A stretch of DNA of 45,896 nt from Candidatus Zymogenaceae bacterium (lineage in GTDB: Bacteria > Desulfobacterota > Zymogenia > Zymogenales > Zymogenaceae): contig JAFGAS010000062.1 of NCBI GenBank assembly GCA_016933535.1, positions 1 to 45,896 of the forward strand, in the 5' to 3' direction. Made by a program: the position numbers and the translations under genes. The stretch's first letter is position 1. Every line of letters begins with the position of its first letter. Under the pieces are notes generated by a model that worked only from the letters and a program-made list of their open reading frames with translations, did not search any database and had not been told where the DNA came from. Below, one piece after another: positions 23,811-33,920 of this stretch.

Positions 23811-25616
23811 TTAATCGCTAAAATAGTCCGGTTTCATGGAAAGCGTGAGGTCATCAATGGTAAGCAGGCGCTGGGCCATCCCCTCGGTCTTCGGCAGCTC
23901 GTAGGCGAAGAAATATCTGAAGGCGTACATCTTGCCCGTGTAGAAATCCTCGTCGGACGGGCTTGCACCCTTTGCCAGCGCCGATTGCGCGGCCAGGGCC
24001 TGCAGCAGCCACTGCCAGGCCACGGCGATGACGCCGAAAAACTCCATAAAGAGGGTCGCATCGGCCAAAAACAGGTCGATGTTGCCTCCCGTGGCGATGC
24101 CCACCAGGTGGCCAATCACCTCCTTGAGCTTCTCGACCGCTTTTTTGAGTTGGGCGGCATGCGCGGCCAGCTCCGGCCGGGCTCCGGCCTTTTTGATGGC
24201 GCCTTCCACTTCGTCCAGGAACAACGTGAGGGCCTTTCCGTTCTTCATGACGACGTTTCTGCCCAAAAGCGTCAGGGCCTGAATGCCGGTGGTCCCCTCG
24301 TGGATCGGATGGATTCTCGTGTCCCGGTAATGCTGCTCGATCGGGAATTCGTCGCAGTAACCGTATCCGCCGAGGCACTGGAGGGCCTGGCTCACCGAGT
24401 GGATGGCCATCTCGGCGGGGTAGGTCTTTGCCACCGGCGTCAGGAGGTCCAGCAGCAGCGAATATTTCTCCCGCTCGTCCCCTTCGTGGGCAAGCATGAG
24501 GTCGCTGTAGACCGTGCACTGAAACAACAGGCCCAGGGAGCCTTCGATGACGGCGCGCTGGAACAGCAGCATCCGCTTTATGTCGGCGTGCTCGATGATC
24601 GGTATCTGGGGGGCCGACGGGTCCTTGGAGGTGATGGGCCTGCCCTGGGGACGCTCCCTGGTATACTGGAGACAGGCGTAGTAGGCCGCCGAGGCGATGG
24701 CCGCCGCGTTCATGCCGACGACCAGGCGCGCCTCGTTCATCATCTGGAGCATGTAGTAAAGTCCCCTGTTGGGCTCGCCGACGAGCCAGCCCCGGCAGTC
24801 GCCGTTGTCCCCGAGCGAAAGCTGGGTGATGGGACATCCCCGATAGCCCATTTTATGGTAGATACCCAGGATCGCCAGGTCGTTGGGGACGAGGTTTCCG
24901 TCGTTATCGAAGCGCTTCTTCGGAACGATGAAAAGCGAAATCCCCTTCAGCCCCGGAGGGGCGCCCTCGATCCTGGCAAGCATCAGGTTGACGACGTTGT
25001 CGACGCAGTCGTGATCGGCCGCCGAGATAAATATCTTCTGACCCCGGATCAGGTAATAGTCCTTGTCGGTGGGAGAGGCGGTAGTCGTGATGTCGCCGAC
25101 GGAGCTGCCGGCCTGCGGCTCCGTGAGGGCCATCGTGCCCTGCCATGCGCCGGAAAAGAGGAGCGGGATATAGGTGTCCTTCTGCTCCTGGGAGCCGAAA
25201 GACTCGATGAGGTGGGCCGCACCCATGTTGAGGCCGGGATAATTACTGGCCGAGTAGTTGGCCGCCGAAAAGACGAAAGTGGGGATGAGCCCGACCGTAA
25301 ACGGAAGCTGCTGCCCCCCGACCTCCAACGATGCCACCGCCGAGATCCATCCCCCCTCCCCGCACTCCTTCATCAGCCTCTTTACCGACGGGTGGACCTT
25401 TACGGCGCCCGCCTCAAAACGGGGCGGGTTCTTGTCCATCTCTTCGAAAGACGGTTTGAGGAGGTCTCTGCCCATCTTCATGGCCGTATCGATGACCATA
25501 TCGAATACCTCGGGGGTATGATGGGAGTAGCGCGGGAATTGGAGGAGCGACGGCGCGTCGAAAACTTCGTTGATCAGGAACTTTAAATTTCTTTCGCTGA
25601 TAAATTTGTCGGCCAT
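23811..25616 (-). CDS. Acyl-CoA dehydrogenase, large (about 600-residue) type
   Basis: 601 residues, about 200 longer than the other acyl-CoA dehydrogenase here. The core shows MALTEPQAGSSVGDI (about 155-170), IRGQKIFISA, and the C-terminal IHEGTTGIQALTLLGRN with the normal catalytic Glu. An extra C-terminal helical domain (about 440-600) is typical of the DmdC/FadE-like long subfamily used for long-chain acyl-CoA or for 3-methylthiopropionyl-CoA in other bacteria. ATG 25616 has AGGAG about 10 bp upstream; the longer in-frame start at 25658 is not needed. A crotonase-family gene follows in the same operon. Confidence 0.92.
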   Translation of the reverse strand: MADKFISERNLKFLINEVFDAPSLLQFPRYSHHTPEVFDMVIDTAMKMGRDLLKPSFEEMDKNPPRFEAGAVKVHPSVKRLMKECGEGGWISAVASLEVGGQQLPFTVGLIPTFVFSAANYSASNYPGLNMGAAHLIESFGSQEQKDTYIPLLFSGAWQGTMALTEPQAGSSVGDITTTASPTDKDYYLIRGQKIFISAADHDCVDNVVNLMLARIEGAPPGLKGISLFIVPKKRFDNDGNLVPNDLAILGIYHKMGYRGCPITQLSLGDNGDCRGWLVGEPNRGLYYMLQMMNEARLVVGMNAAAIASAAYYACLQYTRERPQGRPITSKDPSAPQIPIIEHADIKRMLLFQRAVIEGSLGLLFQCTVYSDLMLAHEGDEREKYSLLLDLLTPVAKTYPAEMAIHSVSQALQCLGGYGYCDEFPIEQHYRDTRIHPIHEGTTGIQALTLLGRNVVMKNGKALTLFLDEVEGAIKKAGARPELAAHAAQLKKAVEKLKEVIGHLVGIATGGNIDLFLADATLFMEFFGVIAVAWQWLLQALAAQSALAKGASPSDEDFYTGKMYAFRYFFAYELPKTEGMAQRLLTIDDLTLSMKPDYFSD

Positions 25617-26172
25617 GATGAATCGGCTCCTTATATTAGATAGAAGGTAATAATCCATCGGTCGCGCACGTTTTTGCCACTATAGCAGATGGAGCCCGTC
25701 AAATCTAACTGATTTTAGCAGATACGTCTTTTTTTTGTACGAAAAATGGATAGAGACGGCCGGAGAACGGGCGGCATCGAGCCCCGAGCGTGCCGCATGG
25801 TCTGCTATACTGGAACCGTACGCCCGAGCGCCGATCGTGACGTGATATGGTATGAGGGATGGAGCGGCTCGGCATTTATCTCAGGTGTCCTTTAACATTC
25901 CGGGGGACTAAATCGTCTAATTAAACACTGCGCCTGATTAAGCATGGCGTCGACAAAAACGCGTGATATAATGAGGGCCAACGCCTCGTCCCAAAAGGGC
26001 ACGGCCGTCCCGAAACGGCATGGGCGGACGATCCTCCGGCTTTTCGGTTTCGCCTGGTCCCGGGAACGTGAGAAACGGTTGGCGGCTGCGGTTTTTCTAG
26101 GTGCGGTTCTATTTTAGGATATTACGTCGGCGGCCCGACGGCCGCTCTTTACACACCAAACATAGTACGGCG
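25617..26172. other. Divergent gap before the efflux operon
   Basis: No gene seen in 556 bp. It carries the leftward extended -10 (25679-25684) and, for the efflux operon, an extended -10 on the plus strand, TGATATAAT at 25964-25972, without a good -35. The implied leader for the TolC gene is about 190 nt. No operator palindrome stands out. Confidence 0.4.
25679..25684 (-). promoter_or_regulatory. Extended -10 promoter of the acyl-CoA dehydrogenase operon
   Basis: Minus-strand TATAGT preceded by TGC (an extended -10, TGnTATAGT), with a weak TTAGAT 18 bp further upstream. Leader about 56 nt to the ATG at 25616. Confidence 0.4.
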
Positions 26173-27513
26173 ATGATGAAAAGAATTGCAGGCGCCCTCG
26201 TGCTCGTCATGAGCATGTTTTCCCCCCTTATTGCCCAGGAGCAACCCCCCGGCACCCACACGCTTGAGCAGTGCATCACACTATCACTCGAGCAGTCTCC
26301 GGCGGTTCTCTCGGCCGAAAAGGAGATCAAGCGGTCCGACGGGATCGTCTGGGAGACCTGGGCGGATATCGTGTCGGCCGACATCTCCGCGGAATACACC
26401 ACCGCCGGACCCGGCGGCGGGTCGTCGATCTCGTCGTCTCGGGACGACTTTTCGGTCGACCTGGGGGGGTCCGTTCCGATATTCTCGGGCGGAAGGGTCA
26501 TTAACGGCATCCTGACGGCGTATCGTACGCGGGACGTTGCCCGGGAACAATACCGGCGGGCGGTCAACGAGACGGTTTATGACGTCACGACCACGTTCGG
26601 ACAAATACTGCTGGACCGGGAGGTGGCCAAGGTCCGCTCGGAGGAGGTTGATTTTCTCACCAAGACGTACGACGCCACAAAGACCAGGTACGATACGGGT
26701 ATGGCGTCGTGGTTCGAGTTCCTGCGTACCCAGGTGGAGCTTACCAATGCCGAGCCTTCCCTCATGGAGGCCGAGGATAGCCTGGCAAACGACACCGACG
26801 ATCTTAAAAAGGTCCTCGGAATGGACGTCGGCCGGCCCTTGGATATCGAGGGGGAACTCGCCTTCGATGAAGCTACACGGAACCTTGACGAGTGCCTCAA
26901 TAAAGCCCGGGCGGACAATCCCGATATCCGAATCGCCTATCTTGAAGAGGAGATTACCCGAAAAAATGTCCGGAGCGTCATCGGACAGTACTTCCCCACC
27001 ATATCGGTCTTCGGGAGGTATGGATATTCATCCGACCGGCTGGATATCTCGTTTGACGGCCGCGATTGGGAATACACCGGCGGGGTGATGGTAACGATCC
27101 CGATTACGGATATCGTCGTGATATCGGCCCGCCTGAAACAGGCCCGCGCCGAATATGACCGGGCCTGTATCTCCCGAAGGGATACCGAAAACACAATAGA
27201 GGCCGAGGTCAGAAAGGCATACAGAGACCTCGTGCGGTCTCAGAAGCTGGTAAAATCTCAAAAGGAGAACGTTGCCCTGGCTAAGGAAGGGCTGGATATC
27301 GCCGAGATCCAGTACGAGAACGGAATCAATACCTATCTTGAACTGATGGATACCCGCCTTGCCCTGACCCAGGCAAACCTTAATTACGTAAATGCGGTTT
27401 ACAGCTCCATGGAGGCCCAGGCGCGGCTCTCGATGCTGATGGGTGAAAGCCCGAACGTACCGGGCACCCCTGCCGACGGCGGGCCGGACGGCGCCGTCGA
27501 TTCGCCCCGATGA
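26173..27513 (+). CDS. TolC-family outer membrane efflux protein
   Basis: 446 residues. The signal peptide MKRIAGALVLVMSMFSPLIAQ precedes two homologous halves of coiled coil plus strand: LEQCITLSLEQSPAVLSAEKEI near 33-54 and LDECLNKARADNPDIRIAYLEEEI near 240-265. The C-terminal DIAEIQYENGINTYLELMDTR (about 395-415) is the usual closing helix. It forms the outer membrane duct of the pump made with the next two genes. ATG 26173 (or 26176) gives the signal peptide; the longer frame from 26101 puts charged residues in front of it. Its stop overlaps an upstream start of the adaptor gene. Confidence 0.93.
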   Translation: MMKRIAGALVLVMSMFSPLIAQEQPPGTHTLEQCITLSLEQSPAVLSAEKEIKRSDGIVWETWADIVSADISAEYTTAGPGGGSSISSSRDDFSVDLGGSVPIFSGGRVINGILTAYRTRDVAREQYRRAVNETVYDVTTTFGQILLDREVAKVRSEEVDFLTKTYDATKTRYDTGMASWFEFLRTQVELTNAEPSLMEAEDSLANDTDDLKKVLGMDVGRPLDIEGELAFDEATRNLDECLNKARADNPDIRIAYLEEEITRKNVRSVIGQYFPTISVFGRYGYSSDRLDISFDGRDWEYTGGVMVTIPITDIVVISARLKQARAEYDRACISRRDTENTIEAEVRKAYRDLVRSQKLVKSQKENVALAKEGLDIAEIQYENGINTYLELMDTRLALTQANLNYVNAVYSSMEAQARLSMLMGESPNVPGTPADGGPDGAVDSPR

Positions 27514-27548
27514 CGCGCACAACAACCCCCCCCAGGAAGGAAACGGCA

Positions 27549-28475
27549 ATGGTTACTATGAGTCGAAGAAGGATCGGTATTGTTATCGTCGTGGCGCTCT
27601 CGATTATCGTGCTGACCGTCGTCGGGGTGAGGATCTACACATCCAAGTTCTCTGCCAGGACAAGGCCCCCCAAGTCCTCCACTATCCCCGTGGCCGTGGC
27701 GCCCGTCGTCATGGGCGAGATACGGCGGACCGTCACCTTTCCCGCCGATCTCCACGCCCAGCGGGAGGCGACGGTATATTGTCCGGTGGACGCCCGGGTT
27801 GTCCGGTATGACTATCGGGAAGGAGACGAGGTCGCCAAGGGCCGGACACTGGTCGTTTTGGACCGCGAAGAAAAGTGGAATAAGTATAAGCCGCTTCTCG
27901 TGGAAGCGCCGATATCGGGCAGGGTGGCCGAGATCTATCTCCAGCCGGGTGAATTCGCGACCTCCCAGACTCCCCTCTGCCTGGTTATCGGCGGAAAGGC
28001 CATTCGGGCGCTTTTATCGGTTCCCGATCCCGACCTGCGCATCATCCGCCCCTCCATGGAAGCGATCCTGTCGGTGCCCACCATACCGGAAAAGGACTTT
28101 CCCGGAACCGTGGCTCACGTCACCCCGTTCATCCAGTCCGATACCAGGACGGGACAGGTCGAGGTCGTCTTTACAAACGACGATTATTTGCTGATGCCCG
28201 GGATGTACGGCAGCGTCACGATAACTATCGATCGGCGGGAAAATGCGCCGATTATCCCGCTGACGGCGGTGGTCTACGAGGAGACGGACGGGGAGAAGGC
28301 CTACGTGTTCGTTATCGACGGCGATCGGGCTCAAAAAAGGGATATCGATCTGGGTATCCTCGAGGATAAACGGGCCGAGGTGACCGGCGGACTGCGGGAG
28401 GGCGAGCGCGTCGTTACGATCGGCAAGGAGAACCTCTCGGACGCCAGCCCCGTGGTCGTTGTTGAAGACCGCTGA
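27549..28475 (+). CDS. RND efflux periplasmic adaptor (HlyD/MFP family)
   Basis: 308 residues, short for the family. One N-terminal membrane helix (about 6-27) anchors it; the barrel-sandwich hybrid half GEIRRTVTFPADLHAQREAT lies at about 47-66, VDARVVRYDYREGDEVAKGR nearby, and the second half EAPISGRVAEIYLQPGE at about 118-134. Almost no coiled-coil hairpin separates the two lipoyl halves. ATG 27549 is chosen because AGGAAGG (27534-27540) is 8 bp before it; the ATG at 27510 overlaps the TolC stop and lacks a ribosome binding site. It bridges the TolC duct and the RND pump. Confidence 0.92.
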   Translation: MVTMSRRRIGIVIVVALSIIVLTVVGVRIYTSKFSARTRPPKSSTIPVAVAPVVMGEIRRTVTFPADLHAQREATVYCPVDARVVRYDYREGDEVAKGRTLVVLDREEKWNKYKPLLVEAPISGRVAEIYLQPGEFATSQTPLCLVIGGKAIRALLSVPDPDLRIIRPSMEAILSVPTIPEKDFPGTVAHVTPFIQSDTRTGQVEVVFTNDDYLLMPGMYGSVTITIDRRENAPIIPLTAVVYEETDGEKAYVFVIDGDRAQKRDIDLGILEDKRAEVTGGLREGERVVTIGKENLSDASPVVVVEDR

Positions 28476-28499
28476 TCCCATGGATAATTGGAGCGCCCC

Positions 28500-31400
28500 A
28501 TGATACGCTTTTGGGTGAAAAACCACCTCTTTGTCAATATGATAGTCGTTGCCGTGATCGTTCTCGGGCTCTTTTTCGTCTCGAAGCTCAATCGCGAGGT
28601 TTTCCCTTCGGTCGATTACGGCTATGTCGTCATTACCACTACCTATCCGGGCGCAACACCCGAAGTCGTCGAAAAGACCATCACCACGCCCATCGAGGAT
28701 GCGATCGCCGATGTAACCGGGATCAATTCAATCGATTCGGTGAGCTCCGAGGGGGTATCGACCGTCACCGTCCAGGCCGAAAGCGACGTTCAGGGGACCG
28801 AACTCGACCAGCTGTTGAACGACCTGAAAAACGAGGTCGATAAGATAAAGAGGGACCTGCCCGCAGACGGCGATGAGCCCCGGCTGGTCCGCCGCCGGCC
28901 GGAGTTTCCCGTGGTAACCGTCGCCGTGGGGGGCGATATACCCGAAGAGACGCTTCGCTATACGGCCGACCGCCTCAAGAACGAAATTGAGGTGATCGAG
29001 GGCGTCGGCACGGTGGACCTGACCGGCTACCGGGACAGGGAGATACACGTCCTGGTGGACCCGCTGAGGATGGAGGCGGCCGGTCTCTCGTTTTCGGCAA
29101 TCACGGGCGCCATCTTGAGCCGCAACGTAAACATCCCCGCGGGCAGCGTGGACGTCCAGACCAAAGAGATCCTGGTACGCACTACGGGAGAAGCCCTGAC
29201 CGCGGCCGATATCGGGGCCGTCGTCGTCAAGTCGGGGGGAAACGGCGTTGTCTATGTCCGGGACGTGGCCAGGGTCGATGAGACGTTTCAAAAAGAGACC
29301 GTCATCGGCAGGCTTGACGGGCGGCGCACTATAAACCTTTCGGTCAGCAAGAAGTCAGACGGCGACGTGGTGAAAATCGTCGAGGAGATCGGTAAGCTCC
29401 TTGAAGAGGAGCGCACCGCCCTGCCCAGCGGGGCCACCCTCAAGATGGTCCACGATCGTTCCAAGGCCGTCAAGACCAGGCAGGAGACGCTCCTGACCGA
29501 CGGCACGCTGGGCCTTTTGCTGGTCGTGGTGGTCATCTATCTTTTCCTCGGGTCCCAGTTTGCCTTTTGGACCGCCATGTCAATTCCCTTTTCGTTTCTG
29601 GCCACCATCATCTACATGTACTTTACCGGGACCACCATGAATCTCTTTTCGATGTTCGGCCTCCTGCTTGCCTTGGGCGAGGTGGCCGACAACGCCATTG
29701 TGGTTACCGAGAACTACTTTCGCTACCGGCAGCTCGGCTATACGCCGGAGGATGCCTCGGTCTTGGGGACCAACGAGATCGCTTTGCCGGTGATCGCCTC
29801 CAAGGCGACAAACATCGCCTCATTTATCCCCCTGCTCATGATGAGCGGTATCCAGGGGAGGTTTTTGAGCTCGATCCCGGAGATAACGATCGTCGCCTTT
29901 ATCATCTCGGGGCTCCAGGCGTTTTTCATCCTGCCGAGCAACCTCAACCAGTTCGTCAAGATATCCGTGGCCACTACCCAGGATGACTTTCGATCGTGGT
30001 TTTCCCGGTTTCGCGATTTCTATGGCAGGGTGCTTGCCGCGGCCCTGAAGCGCCGGTATCTGATCTTCATCGGGCTCAACGGGATTGCCGTGATCGCCAT
30101 CATCCTTGCCGTTTTCACCATGAAATTCGTCTTGAGGGGGCAGACGCTCGCCGAACGGTTCACCATAACCGTAACCAATCCCATCGATACGAACCTGGCC
30201 GAGACGGACCGTATCATGAAAAAGGTCGAAGCCCTCGTGGCCGGGCTCCCCCAGGAGGATATCGCGGCGTTTACCACGTCGGTGGGAAGATCATCCAGAC
30301 GAAACACGCCGAGCGGCACGTTTTCCGGCAGCGTCACGGTCGAGCTCACCGAGCACGGATACCTCGAGACCGGCGCGGAAAGGCTCGTGGCCTCCCTTGG
30401 CGAAAAAACGGCCCTCATCCCGGGTCCGACCTCCATCACCTACAGCATCAGCCGCGAGGGACCGTCCAGCGGCACCCCGGTATCGGTGGAGATTCGGGGC
30501 AGTGATTTTGACATCCTGGAGAAACTATCCGAGGACGTCAAGCGGGAGTTGGGCACGATGCGGGGGGTCACCTCGATCGACAGCGATTTCAGGAGGGGCA
30601 AACAGGAGATGCGGATCGCGGTCGATGAATATCGGGCGAAAAGACTCGGCCTGTCGACCTCGTTTATCGCCGGGGAGCTGCGGGCGGCCCTTAGCGGGGC
30701 GGACGGCGGCAGCATCCGCCGCGGGGACGATACCGTCGACATCCGCGTGGAATATCCCGAGCCGTTTCAGACGCCGCTCTCGGTCATGAATTTCACGCTG
30801 CCCGGGGCCGGGGGCGAGCGAATCCCCATTCGGAGTGTGGCCGCCATCACCACGGGAAAGGGACTGTTCAGGATAAATCACTCGGAGCGAAAGCGCACCA
30901 TTACCGTCAGCGCCGACATCGTGAGGGGCCAGAACACGTCGCCCGAGGTCAACGCGGCCCTGATGGAAAAATTCGGGAACTTCAGCGCGCTATATCCCGG
31001 CTACGTTTTTGACTACACGGGGGAATACGAGGATACCCGGGAGGCGTACCGGTCGATGGTGCTGTCGTTTATCCTGGCGCTTTCCATCATCTACGGCGTG
31101 CTGACGGTCATGTTCAGGTCCCTCTCCCAGCCGTTTATCATCATGCTGGCCATACCCTTTGCGTTCATCGGCGTGGTCTTCGGGCTGTTTATCATGGGAA
31201 TAGACCTGTCGCTCAACGCGGTCATCGGCATCGTGGCGCTGTTGGGGATCGTGGTCAATAACTCCATCCTGCTGGTTGACTTTGTAAACCGAGCGCGGGA
31301 TCGAGGGGCCGATATCTACGACGCGGTCATCGATTCCGGCAAGACGCGGCTCAGGCCCATCATCCTGACCAGCCTCACGACGCTGTTGGGGCTTTTACCC

Positions 31401-31577
31401 ATGGCCTTCGGGCTGGGGGGGAGCGAGCCGTACCTGGCCCCGATGGCAATCTCCATTTTCTGGGGGCTCCTCTTTTCGACCCCGCTGACGTTGTTTGTGG
31501 TTCCGTGTCTTTATCTGATCGTCGAGGATATCAAGAAGAAAAGTCTTGGCGGGATTTTGGTCGTCACAAAGAAGTAG
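28500..31577 (+). CDS. RND family efflux permease
   Basis: 1025 residues, about the length of AcrB-type pumps, with the typical two repeats of TM1, periplasmic loop and TM2-6. TM4 carries LGEVADNAIVVTEN (about 384-397): the first Asp of the proton relay is kept and the second is Asn, a common variant outside the AcrB clade. The second half has LNAVIGIVALLGIVVNNSILL and ILTSLTTLLGLLPMAF. ATG 28500 has GGAG 8 bp upstream; the in-frame TTG at 28488 is ignored. It is the third gene of the TolC-adaptor-pump operon, a proton-driven drug, lipid or metal exporter; the substrate cannot be read. Confidence 0.95.
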   Translation: MIRFWVKNHLFVNMIVVAVIVLGLFFVSKLNREVFPSVDYGYVVITTTYPGATPEVVEKTITTPIEDAIADVTGINSIDSVSSEGVSTVTVQAESDVQGTELDQLLNDLKNEVDKIKRDLPADGDEPRLVRRRPEFPVVTVAVGGDIPEETLRYTADRLKNEIEVIEGVGTVDLTGYRDREIHVLVDPLRMEAAGLSFSAITGAILSRNVNIPAGSVDVQTKEILVRTTGEALTAADIGAVVVKSGGNGVVYVRDVARVDETFQKETVIGRLDGRRTINLSVSKKSDGDVVKIVEEIGKLLEEERTALPSGATLKMVHDRSKAVKTRQETLLTDGTLGLLLVVVVIYLFLGSQFAFWTAMSIPFSFLATIIYMYFTGTTMNLFSMFGLLLALGEVADNAIVVTENYFRYRQLGYTPEDASVLGTNEIALPVIASKATNIASFIPLLMMSGIQGRFLSSIPEITIVAFIISGLQAFFILPSNLNQFVKISVATTQDDFRSWFSRFRDFYGRVLAAALKRRYLIFIGLNGIAVIAIILAVFTMKFVLRGQTLAERFTITVTNPIDTNLAETDRIMKKVEALVAGLPQEDIAAFTTSVGRSSRRNTPSGTFSGSVTVELTEHGYLETGAERLVASLGEKTALIPGPTSITYSISREGPSSGTPVSVEIRGSDFDILEKLSEDVKRELGTMRGVTSIDSDFRRGKQEMRIAVDEYRAKRLGLSTSFIAGELRAALSGADGGSIRRGDDTVDIRVEYPEPFQTPLSVMNFTLPGAGGERIPIRSVAAITTGKGLFRINHSERKRTITVSADIVRGQNTSPEVNAALMEKFGNFSALYPGYVFDYTGEYEDTREAYRSMVLSFILALSIIYGVLTVMFRSLSQPFIIMLAIPFAFIGVVFGLFIMGIDLSLNAVIGIVALLGIVVNNSILLVDFVNRARDRGADIYDAVIDSGKTRLRPIILTSLTTLLGLLPMAFGLGGSEPYLAPMAISIFWGLLFSTPLTLFVVPCLYLIVEDIKKKSLGGILVVTKK

Positions 31578-31720
31578 CGGCGGTAATCGGTTGGAGGGGG
31601 CTACGTCCACACGGCCTACATGGGCCACAGCATATAGTACGCAGTAATTACGCGCTGTTCTGAAAATATCAATAATCCCACGGCGTATGTTGGTAGCAGT
31701 CTATGTATCGGTACGGTTCA

Positions 31721-33409
31721 TTACTTTAAATAGTGCCGCAGGTCCAGCTCCCTTATTACGCCGTTCATGTCCAACATTTTTACGGCGCCGGCCTCCTTTT
31801 CCTCCCCGATCCCGGGGGTCGCCAGTATCTCGGAAACGCCGTCGCCGTCGGTATCCGCGGTTGCCACGGTCAGCCCGTAGTGCGTATCGAACGGGAACGT
31901 CTCGAAGAGGAGCGCGCCGTTCCTGTCTAAAACCATGAGGTCGGCAACCGCCTTGTGGTCCGGCCCCGGTCCCGCGACGATTTCGGCTGTGCCGTCGCCG
32001 TCGACGTCACCCGCCGCCAGGTTGATCCCGTAGTGGGGGTACCCCTTTAAGTAGACACAAAACCATCCGGAGAGCTTCGGCGCCGTGATGCCGCCGTCGA
32101 AATCGATGGTCATAAAATAGTTCCGATACGGTTTTAAGTGCGGCGGCCCGGCTACGATCTCGTCGATCCCGTCGCCGTCTATATCGCCAGCGGAGACGCG
32201 AACGCCGTGGCGCATCTCCTTATGATACTCACCATTCTCGATGAAATCGTTGGCCTGAAATTCGAGGAGCAGTTTTCCTTCGCCGGTAAAGACCTTTATG
32301 ACCGGGCGATAGCCCTGGCCGGGGCCGAGGCCCGTGATAATCTCGTCTTTACCGTCGCCGTTGATATCGCCGGCCGCGATGTTCGCACCATATTTCTTGC
32401 CGGGGAAAGCGTAAAAGCGCGTGAGTTCCCGGCCAGAGCCCGACAAGACCGTTATAAGCGAGTCGTTTTTGTGCCACGGCCCCCGCACCGCGATGATTTC
32501 GTCAACGCCGTCGCCGTCGACGTCGCCCGCCGCCAGGTTGGCCCCATACCCCGACCGCGCGTCAAGGGCGGTGAAACGGTCCAGGAGGACACCGTTGCCG
32601 GAAAATACCAGGACCTCCGAATCATTTTCCTTGGCCGGACCTTTGCTTACCAGTATCTCGTCGGTCCCGTCGCCGTTTATATCTCCCGAGCAGATGAGCG
32701 GGGAGTTTCCATAGGCGTCGTAGCGCTCCGATCCCGTCGGCCCCACGGTAGGATTTTTCATAAGACCCGGCATCAGCAGGACGAGAGCGGCCATCCCCAG
32801 GATACCGTGCATGACGCCCAGTGAGAATACATTCCTGTTGCGTGAAAAGAGGTAGCAGAATATAAGTCCTCCGACGGCGGTAAAGGCCATCAGGACCGTG
32901 TTGGGCGCGTGTATCAGTGAAAAAACGACAACGGCACCGATCATGGCTGCGCTGTCGTTCTCGACGACCTTCTTTATCCGTAAGTAGAGAAAACTATTGA
33001 GGCCGAATTGCTGGGCGATTCCCCATACAATATATAACAGGAAACCCGTAAAGACCTGTCCGGGATCACGGGGCGCGTAGCTCTCCCGATAAAACATGAA
33101 GATGAATACGGTGCAGGCGACGCCAAGAAGCGTTGCGACCGATACCTCCTTGAAAGAGCGGGACAGATTATCGACCCGGATACCGAGCTCCTTGAGGGTG
33201 TCTCCGTGCACAAAGAAGCTGCTGAAAAACACGATGCCGGAGATAATACCCGTCAGTACGGATAGGTATGTGCCCCAATAGCAGAATCGCAACACCCATA
33301 GATTAATAAAAATGCCGCCCAAAACGACACATAATTCGCAGAAGGTGTATAGCCGAGGGGTTTTAAGGTAGATTTTCCGCAGGAATGTAATCGATCTTAG
33401 TTTTAGCAT
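31721..33409 (-). CDS. CPBP-like membrane domain fused to FG-GAP propeller
   Basis: 562 residues. Residues about 20-215 have six or seven membrane helices with the three CPBP (CAAX protease-like) motifs, but motif 1, normally EExxxR, reads AQQFGLN with Gln133 and Gln134. Motif 2 is FSLIHAPN (His167) and motif 3 is GVMHGILG (His201). From about 235 on, six FG-GAP/calcium-loop repeats follow (for example GDINGDGTDEIL, GDVDGDGVDEII, GDIDGDGIDEIV), which should fold as a beta propeller outside the membrane. AAGGAG precedes ATG 33409; the longer frame from 33565 is rejected. It is probably a membrane-anchored binding protein with an inactive or altered protease-like domain. Confidence 0.8.
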   Translation of the reverse strand: MLKLRSITFLRKIYLKTPRLYTFCELCVVLGGIFINLWVLRFCYWGTYLSVLTGIISGIVFFSSFFVHGDTLKELGIRVDNLSRSFKEVSVATLLGVACTVFIFMFYRESYAPRDPGQVFTGFLLYIVWGIAQQFGLNSFLYLRIKKVVENDSAAMIGAVVVFSLIHAPNTVLMAFTAVGGLIFCYLFSRNRNVFSLGVMHGILGMAALVLLMPGLMKNPTVGPTGSERYDAYGNSPLICSGDINGDGTDEILVSKGPAKENDSEVLVFSGNGVLLDRFTALDARSGYGANLAAGDVDGDGVDEIIAVRGPWHKNDSLITVLSGSGRELTRFYAFPGKKYGANIAAGDINGDGKDEIITGLGPGQGYRPVIKVFTGEGKLLLEFQANDFIENGEYHKEMRHGVRVSAGDIDGDGIDEIVAGPPHLKPYRNYFMTIDFDGGITAPKLSGWFCVYLKGYPHYGINLAAGDVDGDGTAEIVAGPGPDHKAVADLMVLDRNGALLFETFPFDTHYGLTVATADTDGDGVSEILATPGIGEEKEAGAVKMLDMNGVIRELDLRHYLK

Positions 33410-33813
<404 letters not shown>

Positions 33814-33821
33814 ATGGTTGG

Positions 33822-33851
33822 ATTATACCGCAACGTGCGTGAAAAAATCAA
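33822..33851 (-). promoter_or_regulatory. Promoter of tRNA-Pro
   Basis: Minus-strand TTGATT (33851-33846), 18-bp spacer and TATAAT (33827-33822). The start should fall near 33815, only one to three bases before the mature 5' end at 33813. Confidence 0.6.
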
Positions 33852-33920
33852 GCCGATTGACAAAGCCCGCCTCACGTCGGGCCGTTCGGTTATTCCTCAG
33901 GAGGGTATACGGGGAAGTCC

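Noticed and set aside
23541..25586. Large plus-strand open frame of 681 codons
   Set aside because: It lies antisense to the crotonase and acyl-CoA dehydrogenase genes. It has no family pattern and an Arg/His/Val-rich composition typical of a shadow of GC-rich coding DNA.
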